A stretch of DNA of 64,000 nt from Meiothermus cerbereus DSM 11376 (GCF_000620065.1 NZ_JHVI01000009.1:50758-114757); one strand, 5' to 3'. Counted from the first letter of the stretch, positions 35,370 through 44,586 are shown. The notes: a model not told the origin generated them from the sequence alone. Translations and numbers: made by a program.

Positions 35370-35393
35370 TTCACGAGTATGTTTTATCGTGAA
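35370..35393. promoter_or_regulatory. Operator-like site TTCACGA-N10-TCGTGAA (copy 1, smpB)
   Basis: Perfect 7-bp arms at 35370-35376 and 35387-35393 separated by ten bases. More half-sites flank it: CGTGAA just upstream (35356-35361) and TTTCAC downstream (35397-35402). The same arms and spacing occur at 51257 (aspS) and 55003 (HAD gene). It lies about 60 bases before smpB. Confidence 0.6.
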
Positions 35394-35450
35394 GAGTTTC
35401 ACTAGTAGACACCCCTTCACAATGCCCAACTGGGTAGAATAAAGAGCCCT

Positions 35451-35882
35451 ATGGCTGGACTCGAGAACCGCAAAGCACGCCACGACTACGAAATCCTGGA
35501 GACCTTCGAGGCCGGCCTGGCGCTCAAAGGCACCGAGGTCAAGTCCATCCGGGCTGGCCAGGTAGACTTTACCGGCACTTTTGCACGGTTTCAAAACGGG
35601 GAGCTGTTCCTCGAAAACCTCTACATTGCTCCATACGAGAAGGGTGGTTACACCAACCACGACCCGCGTCGGCTGCGTAAGCTGCTGCTGCACAGGCACG
35701 AGCTCGACAAGCTAAAGGCCCGTGTTGAGCAGAAGGGCCTCACCCTGGTACCGCTTAAAATCTATTTCAACGAGCGAGGAAAAGCCAAACTGCTGCTGGC
35801 GCTGGCTCGAGGTAAACGGGCCTACCAGAAAAAAGCCGAGGATAAAAAGCAGGCTGTCCGGCGGGCGCTGGAGAGCTGGTAG
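35451..35882 (+). CDS. smpB: SsrA-binding protein (trans-translation)
   Basis: Delivers tmRNA to stalled ribosomes. 143 aa OB-fold protein: NRKARHDYEILETFEAGLALKGTEVKSIRAGQ at the start, NLYIAPYEKGGYTNHDPRRLRKLLLH, LVPLKIYFNERGKAKLLLALARGKRAYQKK and a C-terminal tail that folds into a helix on the ribosome. TAGAAT ends ten bases before the ATG. Three operator half-site pairs lie upstream. The tmRNA gene itself was not seen in the window. Confidence 0.97.
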   Translation: MAGLENRKARHDYEILETFEAGLALKGTEVKSIRAGQVDFTGTFARFQNGELFLENLYIAPYEKGGYTNHDPRRLRKLLLHRHELDKLKARVEQKGLTLVPLKIYFNERGKAKLLLALARGKRAYQKKAEDKKQAVRRALESW

Positions 35883-35951
35883 CTTTGAGGCTTTTTCTTG
35901 GGCTTGCGTTTCTAACCTGGGCCAGGTAAAACTGTAGCGACTGGATTTGGG

Positions 35952-37202
35952 ATGCAGCGCATATTGGCGATTTTGACGGTATTGCTTGGCCTTACCTGGG
36001 CCCAGTACGAGAGTCGCTTACTGGTAGGCCAGCAGGAGAGCCAGGCCATCTACCCGGCAGGCGGTACGGTAGCCTACGGCCCGGCCAGGTTTATCGCGGA
36101 GGCCCTGGGACTTGGTTACCTCGAGGCCTCCGGCAAGGTTTACCTGAGCCTGGGCAGCCGGGTGGCCGCTTTCCCCATCAGCAGCCAGGGCGCCGAGGCG
36201 GTTCGGCTGCTCAATGCTTACAGCGCTCAGGGCGGCCTGTGGGTGCCGGTGCGGGAACTTGCGCGGGTGCTCGACCTGTACTACCGCAGCGACTACGGCG
36301 CTCCGGTGCTGGCGTTGCGTCCGGCCCGCTTGCTGGAAGTACAGCGGACCACCGCGGGCTCGAGCGAACGCTACATCCTTCGCTTTAATCGGGACGTGCA
36401 GGCGCGGCTTCTGGCCAACAACCCACCCCGCCTGGCCCTGATTGGGGTTACAGAAGTGCCAGATGCACCGCCCGATTCCCCCATTAGCTTTAGCAAAGAA
36501 AACTGGGGCAGTGAAATTTACCTGCCCCAGGGTAGCGGCACACCACGCCTACTGTTTCTTCCCCGGCAGGTGATTGTAGAGCGAGGCCCTTCGACAAGGC
36601 TGCCGCGCGTGGTGCTCGATCCTGGCCACGGGGGTGGCGATGCTGGGGTGGTGGTGGGCAGCCTGCGGGAGAAGGATCTGGTGCTGATGGTGGTTCAGCA
36701 ACTGCAAAAACAGCTTCAGGGAAGGATCGAGGTGGTTCTGACCCGTAGCGCCGACCGTGCTGTACCGCTATTGGCTCGAGCCCAGTACGCCTCTACTGCC
36801 CAGGTGTTTATCAGCCTGCACGCGGCTCCTGGCAGCCGGGTTACGGTGTTTAGCCACCCCGAGATTCAAACCCTGCGCCTGCTGGAAAAAGGGCGCGAGC
36901 TTTCGGCCCGCAGCCCCGCCGCCCAACGGGCCATTCTGGAACGTTTTGTAGCGCCCCCTGGCTCGGCAGCTCGAATTGCTCAGGTAATTTCGCAGGGCTT
37001 TGCTTCTGCCGGAATTGTAGCCAACACCAGCCAGGATGCCATGTACGTACTCTCGATGGCGGGGGGTGCGGCAGTTTTGCTTGAAGTGGGCTTTGAGCAA
37101 CTGCGCACCCCAGAGAACCGCGCCCAGGTGGCGGCTGTACTGGCCGGGGCGGTGCGTGATTATCTGGGCCTACCTGCCACCAGCGGAGGTGCCAGACCAT
37201 GA
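35952..37202 (+). CDS. N-acetylmuramoyl-L-alanine amidase
   Basis: Peptidoglycan amidase that cuts between MurNAc and L-Ala. 416 aa with a signal peptide (residues 1-17, LAILTVLLGLTWA). An N-terminal AMIN/copper-amine-oxidase-like domain (about 20-200) includes YPAGGTVAYGPARFIAEALG, which resembles stalk domains that bind envelope polymers. The C-terminal Amidase_3 domain shows VVLDPGHGGGDAGVV (zinc His and acidic residue), FISLHAA (zinc His) and LLEVGFEQ (catalytic Glu). GerMN gene overlaps by ATGA. Confidence 0.93.
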   Translation: MQRILAILTVLLGLTWAQYESRLLVGQQESQAIYPAGGTVAYGPARFIAEALGLGYLEASGKVYLSLGSRVAAFPISSQGAEAVRLLNAYSAQGGLWVPVRELARVLDLYYRSDYGAPVLALRPARLLEVQRTTAGSSERYILRFNRDVQARLLANNPPRLALIGVTEVPDAPPDSPISFSKENWGSEIYLPQGSGTPRLLFLPRQVIVERGPSTRLPRVVLDPGHGGGDAGVVVGSLREKDLVLMVVQQLQKQLQGRIEVVLTRSADRAVPLLARAQYASTAQVFISLHAAPGSRVTVFSHPEIQTLRLLEKGRELSARSPAAQRAILERFVAPPGSAARIAQVISQGFASAGIVANTSQDAMYVLSMAGGAAVLLEVGFEQLRTPENRAQVAAVLAGAVRDYLGLPATSGGARP

Positions 37203-37732
37203 AGCGAGTCCTGACGCCAGTCAATGTGCTGGGTTTGCTGGTACTGCTGCTGGGGAGCTGGGCTTTGTGGGCCGTGCAGGACGACAGCGGCTCAAAGTCG
37301 CTCAACCTGCCCTCAGACCTCGACAACCAGGGCCCACGTACCATTCGACTGCACTTCGCCAAAGACACCGAGGACGGCCTGGTGGTCGAAGAGCGCACCA
37401 TTCAGGTAGCTGAGGGTGAGTACACCCTAGGGCGGGCGCTGGAAGAACTAGTGCGGGGGCCCCAGATTCCGGGGGCTGCACCGCTGGTTCCGGCAGGCAC
37501 GCCGGCCCCTACGGTTTTCTTGCGGGAAAGCACAGCTTTGGTAGACTTACCGGCGGCCTATGGGCGGCTGGGCTATGGTACGGCGGGCGAGACTGCCCTG
37601 ATTTATGGCATGGCCAATACCCTGCTGGAGTTCAAGGAAGTCGAGCTGGTTCGGTTTTTGCTGGAGGGTAAAGAAGTCGAAAGCCTCGGGCACCTCTCGC
37701 TGCTGGATCCATTCAGGCGGGCAGGCCAGTAA
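37199..37732 (+). CDS. GerMN-domain envelope protein
   Basis: 177-aa protein anchored by an N-terminal hydrophobic helix (residues 7-25, VLGLLVLLLGSWALW). The rest is a GerMN domain: TIRLHFAKDTEDGLVVEERTIQVAEGEYTLGRALEELVRGP, a run of about 120 residues ending in FLLEGKEVESLGHLSLLDPFR. Such domains occur in spore germination proteins of Firmicutes but also in non-spore-formers near amidase genes, as here. Translationally coupled to the amidase (ATGA), so both probably act in peptidoglycan turnover; the mechanism is unknown. Confidence 0.9.
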   Translation: MKRVLTPVNVLGLLVLLLGSWALWAVQDDSGSKSLNLPSDLDNQGPRTIRLHFAKDTEDGLVVEERTIQVAEGEYTLGRALEELVRGPQIPGAAPLVPAGTPAPTVFLRESTALVDLPAAYGRLGYGTAGETALIYGMANTLLEFKEVELVRFLLEGKEVESLGHLSLLDPFRRAGQ

Positions 37733-37791
37733 AAGCCCTCTGGGCTGCCTACCTTTGGCCTGGCCCGCATCGCCGGAGGGCCCACACGCTT

Positions 37792-40700
37792 ATGAAGATT
37801 GAACGGCTGATTTTGCAAGGTTTTAAATCGTTTGGCGAGCGTACCAGCCTCGAGTTTGGTTCCGGTATCTACGGCATTGTGGGGCCCAATGGCTCGGGTA
37901 AGAGCAACTTGGTCGAGGCCCTGCGCTGGGTGGTGGGGGCCAGGGCCAGAGAACTGCGGGGAGAGGAGGCCTTAGCGCTTCTGTTCCACGGTTCGGATGG
38001 CAAAGCCCCACTGGGGTTTGCAGAAGTCGGACTGGAGCTAGGGGGCAACGGTAAACGGGTTAGCCTGAGCCGACGCCTCGAGCGCGATGGCAGCAGCGAG
38101 GTGCGGCTCAACAACGCACGCAGCACCCTGCGCCAGATTGAACACGCCCTGATGGGAACAGGGCTTTCGCGCAGCGGGTATGCCATTGTGGGGCAGGGCG
38201 AGGTGGGGCAAATTTTGCAGGCCGGGCCTGAGGTGCTGCTTTCGTACCTGGAGGAGGCCGCGGGGCTGCGGGCCGTGACCCAGGCCAGCAGAACCGCGCA
38301 CGAGCGACTGCAAAGCGCAGCCCTCGAGCTTCAGGCACAAACCCAGGAGCTTGCCAAACGAAAAGCCCTGGTCGTGGAAAAAGCCCAGCAGGCCGAGGCC
38401 GCCCGCAAAGCAGCCTCGCTGGCAGGGCGCAGCCTGGTGTTGCGCCGCAGTGTGATTGCGGCGCGCATTCGTGAGGCCGACCTGGAGGCCAAAAACGCGC
38501 AGCAAAAAGCCCAGGCCCTGGAGGGCGAACGGGCCGAAGTCGCCCAGCGTCTGAGCGAGCTCGAGCGCGCGAAAGCCCAGGCCCTCGAGGCCCTGGAGTC
38601 TGCACACAACGCCCACAGCGAGGCCTTGCGGCAGGCCGAAGCCCTGAGCGGTGAGCTGCGGCTGGCAGCGCAGGAGCAGGCATCGCTGGAGGGGCTGTTG
38701 CGCCGCTTGGCTGGCGACATCGGGGAAGGCGAGGCCCGCCTGACCCGTTTGCGTGCTTTGCCAGAGCCGAGGATCCCTGCTGAGGCGGAACCCACCGCCG
38801 AGGTGCTGCATAACCAGCAGTTGCGCCTCAAGGAACTGCAGGCTGCCATTCAGACCGAGGAAAGTCGGCTTGGTTTGGCGCAAAAGGCCTATGAGCGTTA
38901 CCTGAAGGCCCAGGCCACCTACGAAGCGCAAAAGCTGGCCTATGAACAGATGCTGGCGCAAAAATCGGCCCTGGAAGCCGATCGGGCCCGGCTCGAGGAA
39001 GAACTAACGGTCATACGCGCACAGCTGGCCGCGGCCCAGGCCCGTGAGCGCGAGCTACGGGCAAGCCTGAACGAACTGGTCAAGCAGGAGGGTCAGGCCA
39101 GCAGCGAGGCCCGGGCTGCCCGCGCTGAAGCCCAGCGCCTCGAGGCCCTGTTGCGCTCCGGCTCCGACCTGGCCGAAGGCCCCAGGCGGGCCCGTGAGTC
39201 GGGCATTCCCGGCTTGATGGGGGTTGTGGCCGACCTGCTCCAGGTTCCAGCAGGCCTGGAGCTGGCCATCGAGGTCGCCATGGGGGCCCGCATGCAGTGG
39301 GTGCTGTGCGAGAGTGAACAGGCGGCCCAGGCGGCGGTCAAGCACCTCAAGCAACATGGTGGTCGGGCCACCTTTTTGCCCCGCACTTTGCTCAGGCCGC
39401 CTAGAACATCGCGCAACTGGAGCACAGAGGCCGGGGTGGTGGGGTTGGCCCGCCAGCTGGTGCAACTACCCCTGTGCCCCGAGGCCCTGCCCACCCTGCT
39501 GGGTGAGACCCTGGTGATGGAGAGCCTCGAGGCCGCCTTAGCCCTGGTTCGCAAGCACCCCGACCACCCCCGCATGGTAACCCTGGATGGCGAGCTGCTG
39601 GAAACCAGCGGAGCCATCACGGGGGGACGCTTGCAAAAAGGTGGGCAGATGCTGGCTTTGCGCCGGCGTTTTCAGGAGACCCAGGCCGAAGCCCTGCACC
39701 TCGAGGCCGAAGCCCAGGCCCTGCGCGCCCAGGCCGAGCAGCTGCGGGCCGGGCTGGCCGGGCTGGGTCTGGCTCAGCTCCAGCGCCGCCAGACCGAGCT
39801 GGACTCCGAACTCAAGGCCATAGGCTCCGGGCTCGCTCGCCTGGCCCATAGCCCCATGCCTCAGGCCCCAGAGCCAGTCGAACCTCCACAACCCGGCCAT
39901 CTCCAAGCCCTGCAGCGCGAACGTGAGGCCCTTGCTGCCCAGCTGGCCGCCCAGCGTGAGATAGCTGCTCGCTGGCAACGCTACCGTGAAGACCTGGAAC
40001 GTTATGCTGCGGCGCAAAAGGATATTGGCGACCTCGAGGCCCGCCTGCATGAGCTGCGGAAAGAGCAAGCCGAGTTGGGGCAGAGGCTTTCCGCCCTGCA
40101 GTCGCGCAAGGCGGAGCTCGAGCTGGCCCGTAGCAGCCTGAATCTGGCGCAGCTGGAAAGGCAGCTACAGGCGGCCCGGGAACGTACCCGTGCGCTTGCT
40201 GAGGAAGAAACCCGCCTCATCGCCCGCACCAACGCACTTCTGGCCGACCTCGAGGCTCTGCACCTGACCCAGGCCCGGCGCGAGGCTACCATCGAGACCC
40301 TGCAGCAAGAGCTGTCCGAGCTACCCCCTGGCCCGGTAGAGGAGGGCTCATCGCGCAGCCTGGCCCGGGCCCTCTCCGAAACCGAGGCTGCCCTGGAGAC
40401 CCTGGGCCCCATCAACCATCTGGCCGAGCAGGAGTACGCCCTCCTGAGCGAAGACATCGCCCGGCTCGAGGTGGCGCTGCGGGAGTCCGAGGTAGCGGTA
40501 CGAAAGCTCGAGGCCGAGTTACACCTGGTGGAGTCGGAGTACCGGGAACGAATGGAGCAGGTCTATCAGGTGTTCAAAGAGAAGTTTTCCCACTACGCCA
40601 GCGCCTTGCTGGATGCAGAAGTAGAGCTAAAGCGTTCCCAACAGGGCCTCGAGCTGATTCTCAAGCCCGCCGGTAAGCGCACGGTTAACCTCAACCTGCT

Positions 40701-40992
40701 CTCGATGGGTGAACGCACCATGGGTGCGCTGGCTTTTTTGTTTGCCCTTTCCGAAGTAGGGGAGGAGGGCGGTCTTCCCATAGCCGTACTGGATGAAGTA
40801 GACGCACCCCTGGACGAAGCCAACATTCAGCGCTTTTGCCGCTTTTTGCAGCATTTTAAAGGCCAGACTCAGTTTATCCTGGTGACCCACCAGAAGCGCA
40901 CCATGGAGGCCTGCGATGCCCTATATGGTGTAACCACCGAGAAGGGCCTGAGCCGGGTCTACAGCATCAAGCGTGACGAGGCGCTGGCTTGA
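37792..40992 (+). CDS. smc: Chromosome segregation protein SMC
   Basis: ATPase of the condensin-like complex that compacts and segregates DNA. 1066 aa. Walker A GIVGPNGSGKSNLVEALRW at residues 23-41; coiled coils rich in Ala/Glu/Gln/Leu (about 165-460 and 625-890); hinge about 470-600 (GVVADLLQVPAGLELAIEVAMG); then the C-terminal head with signature NLLSMGERTMGALAF and Walker B IAVLDEVDAPLDEANIQRF. The ABC signature LSGGE reads LSMGE. ScpA and ScpB genes are not in the window. The upstream 59 bases have no clear ribosome binding site. Confidence 0.96.
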   Translation: MKIERLILQGFKSFGERTSLEFGSGIYGIVGPNGSGKSNLVEALRWVVGARARELRGEEALALLFHGSDGKAPLGFAEVGLELGGNGKRVSLSRRLERDGSSEVRLNNARSTLRQIEHALMGTGLSRSGYAIVGQGEVGQILQAGPEVLLSYLEEAAGLRAVTQASRTAHERLQSAALELQAQTQELAKRKALVVEKAQQAEAARKAASLAGRSLVLRRSVIAARIREADLEAKNAQQKAQALEGERAEVAQRLSELERAKAQALEALESAHNAHSEALRQAEALSGELRLAAQEQASLEGLLRRLAGDIGEGEARLTRLRALPEPRIPAEAEPTAEVLHNQQLRLKELQAAIQTEESRLGLAQKAYERYLKAQATYEAQKLAYEQMLAQKSALEADRARLEEELTVIRAQLAAAQARERELRASLNELVKQEGQASSEARAARAEAQRLEALLRSGSDLAEGPRRARESGIPGLMGVVADLLQVPAGLELAIEVAMGARMQWVLCESEQAAQAAVKHLKQHGGRATFLPRTLLRPPRTSRNWSTEAGVVGLARQLVQLPLCPEALPTLLGETLVMESLEAALALVRKHPDHPRMVTLDGELLETSGAITGGRLQKGGQMLALRRRFQETQAEALHLEAEAQALRAQAEQLRAGLAGLGLAQLQRRQTELDSELKAIGSGLARLAHSPMPQAPEPVEPPQPGHLQALQREREALAAQLAAQREIAARWQRYREDLERYAAAQKDIGDLEARLHELRKEQAELGQRLSALQSRKAELELARSSLNLAQLERQLQAARERTRALAEEETRLIARTNALLADLEALHLTQARREATIETLQQELSELPPGPVEEGSSRSLARALSETEAALETLGPINHLAEQEYALLSEDIARLEVALRESEVAVRKLEAELHLVESEYRERMEQVYQVFKEKFSHYASALLDAEVELKRSQQGLELILKPAGKRTVNLNLLSMGERTMGALAFLFALSEVGEEGGLPIAVLDEVDAPLDEANIQRFCRFLQHFKGQTQFILVTHQKRTMEACDALYGVTTEKGLSRVYSIKRDEALA

Positions 40993-41051
40993 GGTTTCCT
41001 CTAAAATGAGCGCCAGCTCAGGTGAATCCAGGCATACTGAAGGCGATGCCT

Positions 41052-41891
41052 TTATCGCGGTCTTGGGCCAGGTTCCTCACGCCCGTAGGGTAGCGGCACG
41101 TACTGCACGCTGGGTTTACCTCCACGCGGCTGAGGATACATACCCATCAGTTCATAGACTTCTGTGGGCATCTCGGTGGAGACCCTCAGACCCATGTTGC
41201 GGGCCTCTTCCACACTAATGGGATAGTCGTGTGTCCAGGTGCCCTGGGAGAGCAGCTGGGCCAGCTCCTCGCTTTTCTGCTCGTCAAAGTGCTTGCGTAA
41301 CAGACCGGCAACGGTGCGCTTGACCTGGATCAGGGCCTTGCGGGCCACATCGGCCATAATCAGGGTCTGGTCATCAATTTCAGCTATGGGCTTCTGCTCC
41401 AGAACCCGCAAGATAGAGGCCGCTGGATACTGTCCAAGCTGAGGATCAACCGGCCCCAGTACGGCGTTTGGATCCATCACGATTTCATCGGCAGCCAACG
41501 CAATCAGGGTTCCGCCAGACATTGCATAGTGGGGCACAAATACCGTAACCCTGGCCGGGTGCTTCAAGAGGGCCTCGGCGATCTGCTCCGCGGCCAGCAC
41601 CAGCCCACCAGGGGTATGTAGGATAAGGTCAATGGGCACACTTTGGTCGGTCATACGGATGGCCCGTAAGACCTGCTCGGAGTCGTCGATGTCGATGTAG
41701 CGGGCAAATGGAATGCCCAGGAAGGAAAAGCCCTCCTGGCGGTGAATCAGGGTAATGACCCGGCTTTTTCGTTTGCGCTCGAGGTCGGTAATTCGACGGG
41801 CGCGAGCAGCCAGCAGCATTTGCTGGTTAAAGTAAGGGCTCAGGGTCGAGAGAATAAAAAACAGCCAGAACAACTGAAAAAAGATTTCCAC
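41052..41891 (-). CDS. SDH/ClpP-fold membrane serine protease
   Basis: 279-aa protein of the 'serine dehydrogenase proteinase' family (ClpP/crotonase fold). An N-terminal membrane helix (IFFQLFWLFFILSTL) is followed by a basic coil (ARARRITDLERKRKSR) and the protease domain: PIDLILHTPGGLVLAAEQIAEAL, the catalytic Ser in VPHYAMSGGTLIALAADEIVMDPNAVLGPVDPQLG. The GTG at 41891 is chosen because AAGGAGG lies 3 bases upstream; longer in-frame starts overlap the rhomboid gene. It follows rhomboid after 11 bases, so two membrane proteases are co-expressed. Confidence 0.85.
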   Translation of the reverse strand: MEIFFQLFWLFFILSTLSPYFNQQMLLAARARRITDLERKRKSRVITLIHRQEGFSFLGIPFARYIDIDDSEQVLRAIRMTDQSVPIDLILHTPGGLVLAAEQIAEALLKHPARVTVFVPHYAMSGGTLIALAADEIVMDPNAVLGPVDPQLGQYPAASILRVLEQKPIAEIDDQTLIMADVARKALIQVKRTVAGLLRKHFDEQKSEELAQLLSQGTWTHDYPISVEEARNMGLRVSTEMPTEVYELMGMYPQPRGGKPSVQYVPLPYGREEPGPRPR

Positions 41892-41902
41892 AGGCCTCCT
41901 TG

Positions 41903-42565
41903 TTAGCGAAAATAATACCAGTTTTCCCAAAACGGGGTAGTCTGATACTTGCGCCGTGGTCGCATCCAGCTAGCCATCATCATACCGGCCACAAAGCCCC
42001 CCAGATGCGCCCACCAGGCTACACCTGGCAGCCCTAAAAGCGCATTGATGAGCTGTATGGCTGCCCAGTACCCCAGGTAAAGTGTTGCAGGCAGCCAAAG
42101 CCAGAAAGCCGGGAATATCCAGGTAAAAACATAGGCGCTGGGGAAGGAGCGCAAATACCCCCCAGTAACCCCGGAGATGGCTCCCGAAGCCCCCACCATC
42201 GGCACCAAAGGGTCGGGGGTAAACATGGCCTGCACTAGGGCTGCTACGATGCCAGATACCAGGTACAGCCCCAGATAGCGCCAACTCCCCAGCCGGCCCT
42301 CGAGGGCCGGGCCAAATACCCATAAAAACCACAAATTGCCCAGCAAGTGCCCCAGCGAACCGTGCACAAACATGCTGCTCAACAAACGATAGCCTTGCCC
42401 CAAGGGGTCTTGCAGGAAAGCCGCCGGAATAAACCCAAAAATGGCAAAGTTTTCCTCAAAACCCCACGATAGCTGGAAATAAAAAACCAGACCACAAAGC
42501 AAAATAATGGCCTTGGTAACCGGGGCTGGCCCATGAAACAGGAGTGAATCGCGAATAGGAATCAT
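41903..42565 (-). CDS. Rhomboid-family intramembrane protease
   Basis: 220-aa protein with six or seven membrane segments. The first conserved block is HGSLGHLLGNLWFLWVFGPALEGRLG (H-x-x-x-H-x-x-x-N), the catalytic Ser is in VGASGAISGVTGG (G-x-S-G) and the catalytic His in AWWAHLGGFVAGMMMA. It cleaves substrates within the membrane. The ATG overlaps the stop of the antiporter gene (ATGA), so it is translated as part of a five-gene run PsiE - RCK - antiporter - rhomboid - SDH protease. Substrates unknown. Confidence 0.93.
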   Translation of the reverse strand: MIPIRDSLLFHGPAPVTKAIILLCGLVFYFQLSWGFEENFAIFGFIPAAFLQDPLGQGYRLLSSMFVHGSLGHLLGNLWFLWVFGPALEGRLGSWRYLGLYLVSGIVAALVQAMFTPDPLVPMVGASGAISGVTGGYLRSFPSAYVFTWIFPAFWLWLPATLYLGYWAAIQLINALLGLPGVAWWAHLGGFVAGMMMASWMRPRRKYQTTPFWENWYYFR

Positions 42566-43656
42566 TTGCTCCGATCGTACCAGGAGGGCATAAAACGCAT
42601 GAGCAGGCTACCTAGTGGAATCGAAATCAGTACCAGCAACACCGCCACCTGGCCCACCAATGGGTAACCCTGCTGCATGGCCATAGCCCCCAGAATCAGG
42701 TTGAACTCCCCTCGAGGTACCAGGTAGGCTGCCGCAAAGGTGCTACGCCGGACGGAAAGCCCCGCTACCCGTGCCCCTTTGAAGTTGAGGGGCAGCTTGA
42801 TCAGGAGCGCCAGCAAACAGACGACCACCACTCCTGCGCTTACCGAATCCAACAGCGTAAGGGCTGTAGCCCCCACAGTCAGGAAAAAGAGCGCCACCCC
42901 CAGGTCTCGCACCGAACCAAACAGGTGTTCCAAACGCTCGCGCAAGCCTAGCCCCGCTGCCAGCACGCCACAGATGAACGCCGCTACTGCTTCCGAAGCC
43001 CCAGCAGCGTGAAACAGTACCGCAGTGGCGCTTACCAGAGCAGCCCCCAGCAGCAACACCAGCTCGTCGGAAAGGAGTTGAAGCTGCCGGTTGAGCCAGT
43101 GTCCGCCCAGGCGCAGCAACAACCAGAACAGGCCTAGCAGCCCTACCACCACTGCAAAGCTAAGGCCGCTTCCGCCATGTACCAGTATCAATAAAATGGT
43201 AATGAGCAGATCCTCGAAAACCAGCACACCCAGCACCACCTCGCTTTCGGGGTTGGCGGCCCGGCGCAGGTCGAGGATCAGCTTAACAATGACTGCGCTC
43301 GAGGAGACATACATCACCCCGCCCAGCAGCAAAGCTCCTTTCCAGTCGAGTCCTGCTAAAAATCCCACCAGTATTCCCACAGGAAGGGCCACGGCGTCCC
43401 AACCCCCAGCCCGCATAACCCGACCCGACATCTGCTGCAAGCGGTCGGGGCCAAACTCGAGCCCCACCGAAAACATCAGCAGCAGTAAACCCAAAGAGGG
43501 GAGCGGCTCCAGACTTTCTGTATTTAAGAACCTACCCAGCACAAGGCCTACAAGCAGGTAAGCTGCCAGGGGTGGGAAGTGCCAGCGATGCACTAACGCA
43601 GCCCCTAAGCCCAGTAGCAAAGTAGCAATAGCAAATGCGGTTACCGATTCGTGCAT
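42562..43656 (-). CDS. CPA2 cation:proton antiporter (KhtU/KefB-like membrane subunit)
   Basis: 364-aa integral membrane protein with about 12 helices: LVGLVLGRFLNTESLEPLPSLGLLLLMFSVGLEF near the N-terminus, a GVMYVSSSAVIVKLI discontinuous helix, and VPRGEFNLILGAMA near the end (conserved R-G-E-F). It belongs to the CPA2 family but lacks the cytoplasmic RCK domain of KefB/KefC. That domain is encoded by the preceding gene, so the pair resembles the two-protein KhtU-KhtT K+/H+ antiporter. The ATG at 43656 overlaps the RCK stop closely. Confidence 0.9.
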   Translation of the reverse strand: MHESVTAFAIATLLLGLGAALVHRWHFPPLAAYLLVGLVLGRFLNTESLEPLPSLGLLLLMFSVGLEFGPDRLQQMSGRVMRAGGWDAVALPVGILVGFLAGLDWKGALLLGGVMYVSSSAVIVKLILDLRRAANPESEVVLGVLVFEDLLITILLILVHGGSGLSFAVVVGLLGLFWLLLRLGGHWLNRQLQLLSDELVLLLGAALVSATAVLFHAAGASEAVAAFICGVLAAGLGLRERLEHLFGSVRDLGVALFFLTVGATALTLLDSVSAGVVVVCLLALLIKLPLNFKGARVAGLSVRRSTFAAAYLVPRGEFNLILGAMAMQQGYPLVGQVAVLLVLISIPLGSLLMRFMPSWYDRSK

Positions 43657-43657
43657 A

Positions 43658-44134
43658 CTATCCAATCATCTGTTTTCGCAGGCGTTCTACTGCCCCCCGC
43701 GGCCCGGCCAGAACCAGGGTGTCACCCACAGTCAACGACAGTTCAGGGGGTGGGTTGGGAATTAGGGCCTGGCCTTCGCGTAAAACTGCCAGCAGGTGGG
43801 CTCCTTGCTCCTGTAACTCCTTTACAGTGTGTCCCACACATGGTGCGCCCGGCCCCAACCTGACCCACTCGATGGTGTCCTGAGCCAGTTTGGTTTGGGT
43901 ATCGCCAACGGCCTCGGGGGTAAAGAGCACCCCAGCCAGGATGGCCCCAAGCTCACGGGCTTCTTCATCGGTCAGGTCGAGCACCGCGGTGGGCTCATCC
44001 ATGTTGCCTCTCTCGTAGTAATGGAGCTCCCTCGAGCCCGAGTGATGAATGACGATGACCAAACGGTCTCCAGACCGAACCGTGACCATGAACTTACGCC
44101 CTACACCAGGTAAAACACTTTCTTCAACCCGCAT
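43658..44134 (-). CDS. KhtT-like RCK_C regulatory subunit
   Basis: 158 aa. An N-terminal KhtT-type domain (MRVEESVLPGVGRKFMVTVRSGDRLVIVIHHSG) is followed by a linker and a C-terminal TrkA-C/RCK_C domain (CVGHTVKELQEQGAHLLAVLREG, then LSLTVGDTLVLAGPRGAVERL). In Bacillus KhtT such a domain gates the KhtU antiporter and responds to c-di-AMP or pH. It starts 10 bases inside the end of the PsiE gene and is followed at once by the antiporter gene. The ATG at 44134 was chosen for the family start. Confidence 0.88.
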   Translation of the reverse strand: MRVEESVLPGVGRKFMVTVRSGDRLVIVIHHSGSRELHYYERGNMDEPTAVLDLTDEEARELGAILAGVLFTPEAVGDTQTKLAQDTIEWVRLGPGAPCVGHTVKELQEQGAHLLAVLREGQALIPNPPPELSLTVGDTLVLAGPRGAVERLRKQMIG

Positions 44135-44558
44135 GTTTTTTCTCCTTCCCATAGGGAAATGCAAGAGCCAGGGCCCTGGCTCCAATCAAAGCCAGTATGC
44201 CCAAGCTCCACACCAGCACATCCAAGCCCTTGATCTCACCAGCAAACAGGCCCAGCATCATCTCTCGCAGCACAAATGCTACTGCCACCTCCACCAGGAT
44301 TTCAGCCCGGATACGGTCAAATTCGAAGTAGTCAACAAAGGCCCGCACCAGCTCGAGCACCACCACCAGCGACAAGATGTTGGTTACCAGGTCTTTCAGG
44401 CCAAGCCGAACTGTGGGCTGTGTGAAGGCCAGGCCGAGTTCTAGCAGGGTTCGCCCCACGCTTACCAGAAGGCCAACCAGGAGTGCGACCAGGGCCAGGT
44501 TGAAGATGATGCGGGTTGTGATTTTGAAAACCTCGAGGATTCTTTGCTGGGTAATCAT
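44124..44558 (-). CDS. PsiE-family membrane protein
   Basis: 144-aa membrane protein with four helices, typical of the phosphate-starvation-inducible PsiE family (VALLVGLLVSVGRTLLEL; LKDLVTNILSLVVVLELVRAFVDYFEFDRI; EILVEVAVAFVLREMML; VWSLGILALIGARALAL). The Glu/Arg-rich helix ELVRAFVDYF is the family mark. The ATG at 44558 begins the family region; longer starts lie inside the promoter. Function unknown. It is the first gene of the antiporter/protease run. Confidence 0.83.
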   Translation of the reverse strand: MITQQRILEVFKITTRIIFNLALVALLVGLLVSVGRTLLELGLAFTQPTVRLGLKDLVTNILSLVVVLELVRAFVDYFEFDRIRAEILVEVAVAFVLREMMLGLFAGEIKGLDVLVWSLGILALIGARALALAFPYGKEKKHAG

Positions 44559-44586
44559 GGTACTAAAGTTTACCGCCACACAAAGC

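Noticed and set aside
38038..38961. Minus-strand frame of 307 codons
   Set aside because: Antisense to the SMC coiled coil; Leu/Gln/Gly-rich low complexity.
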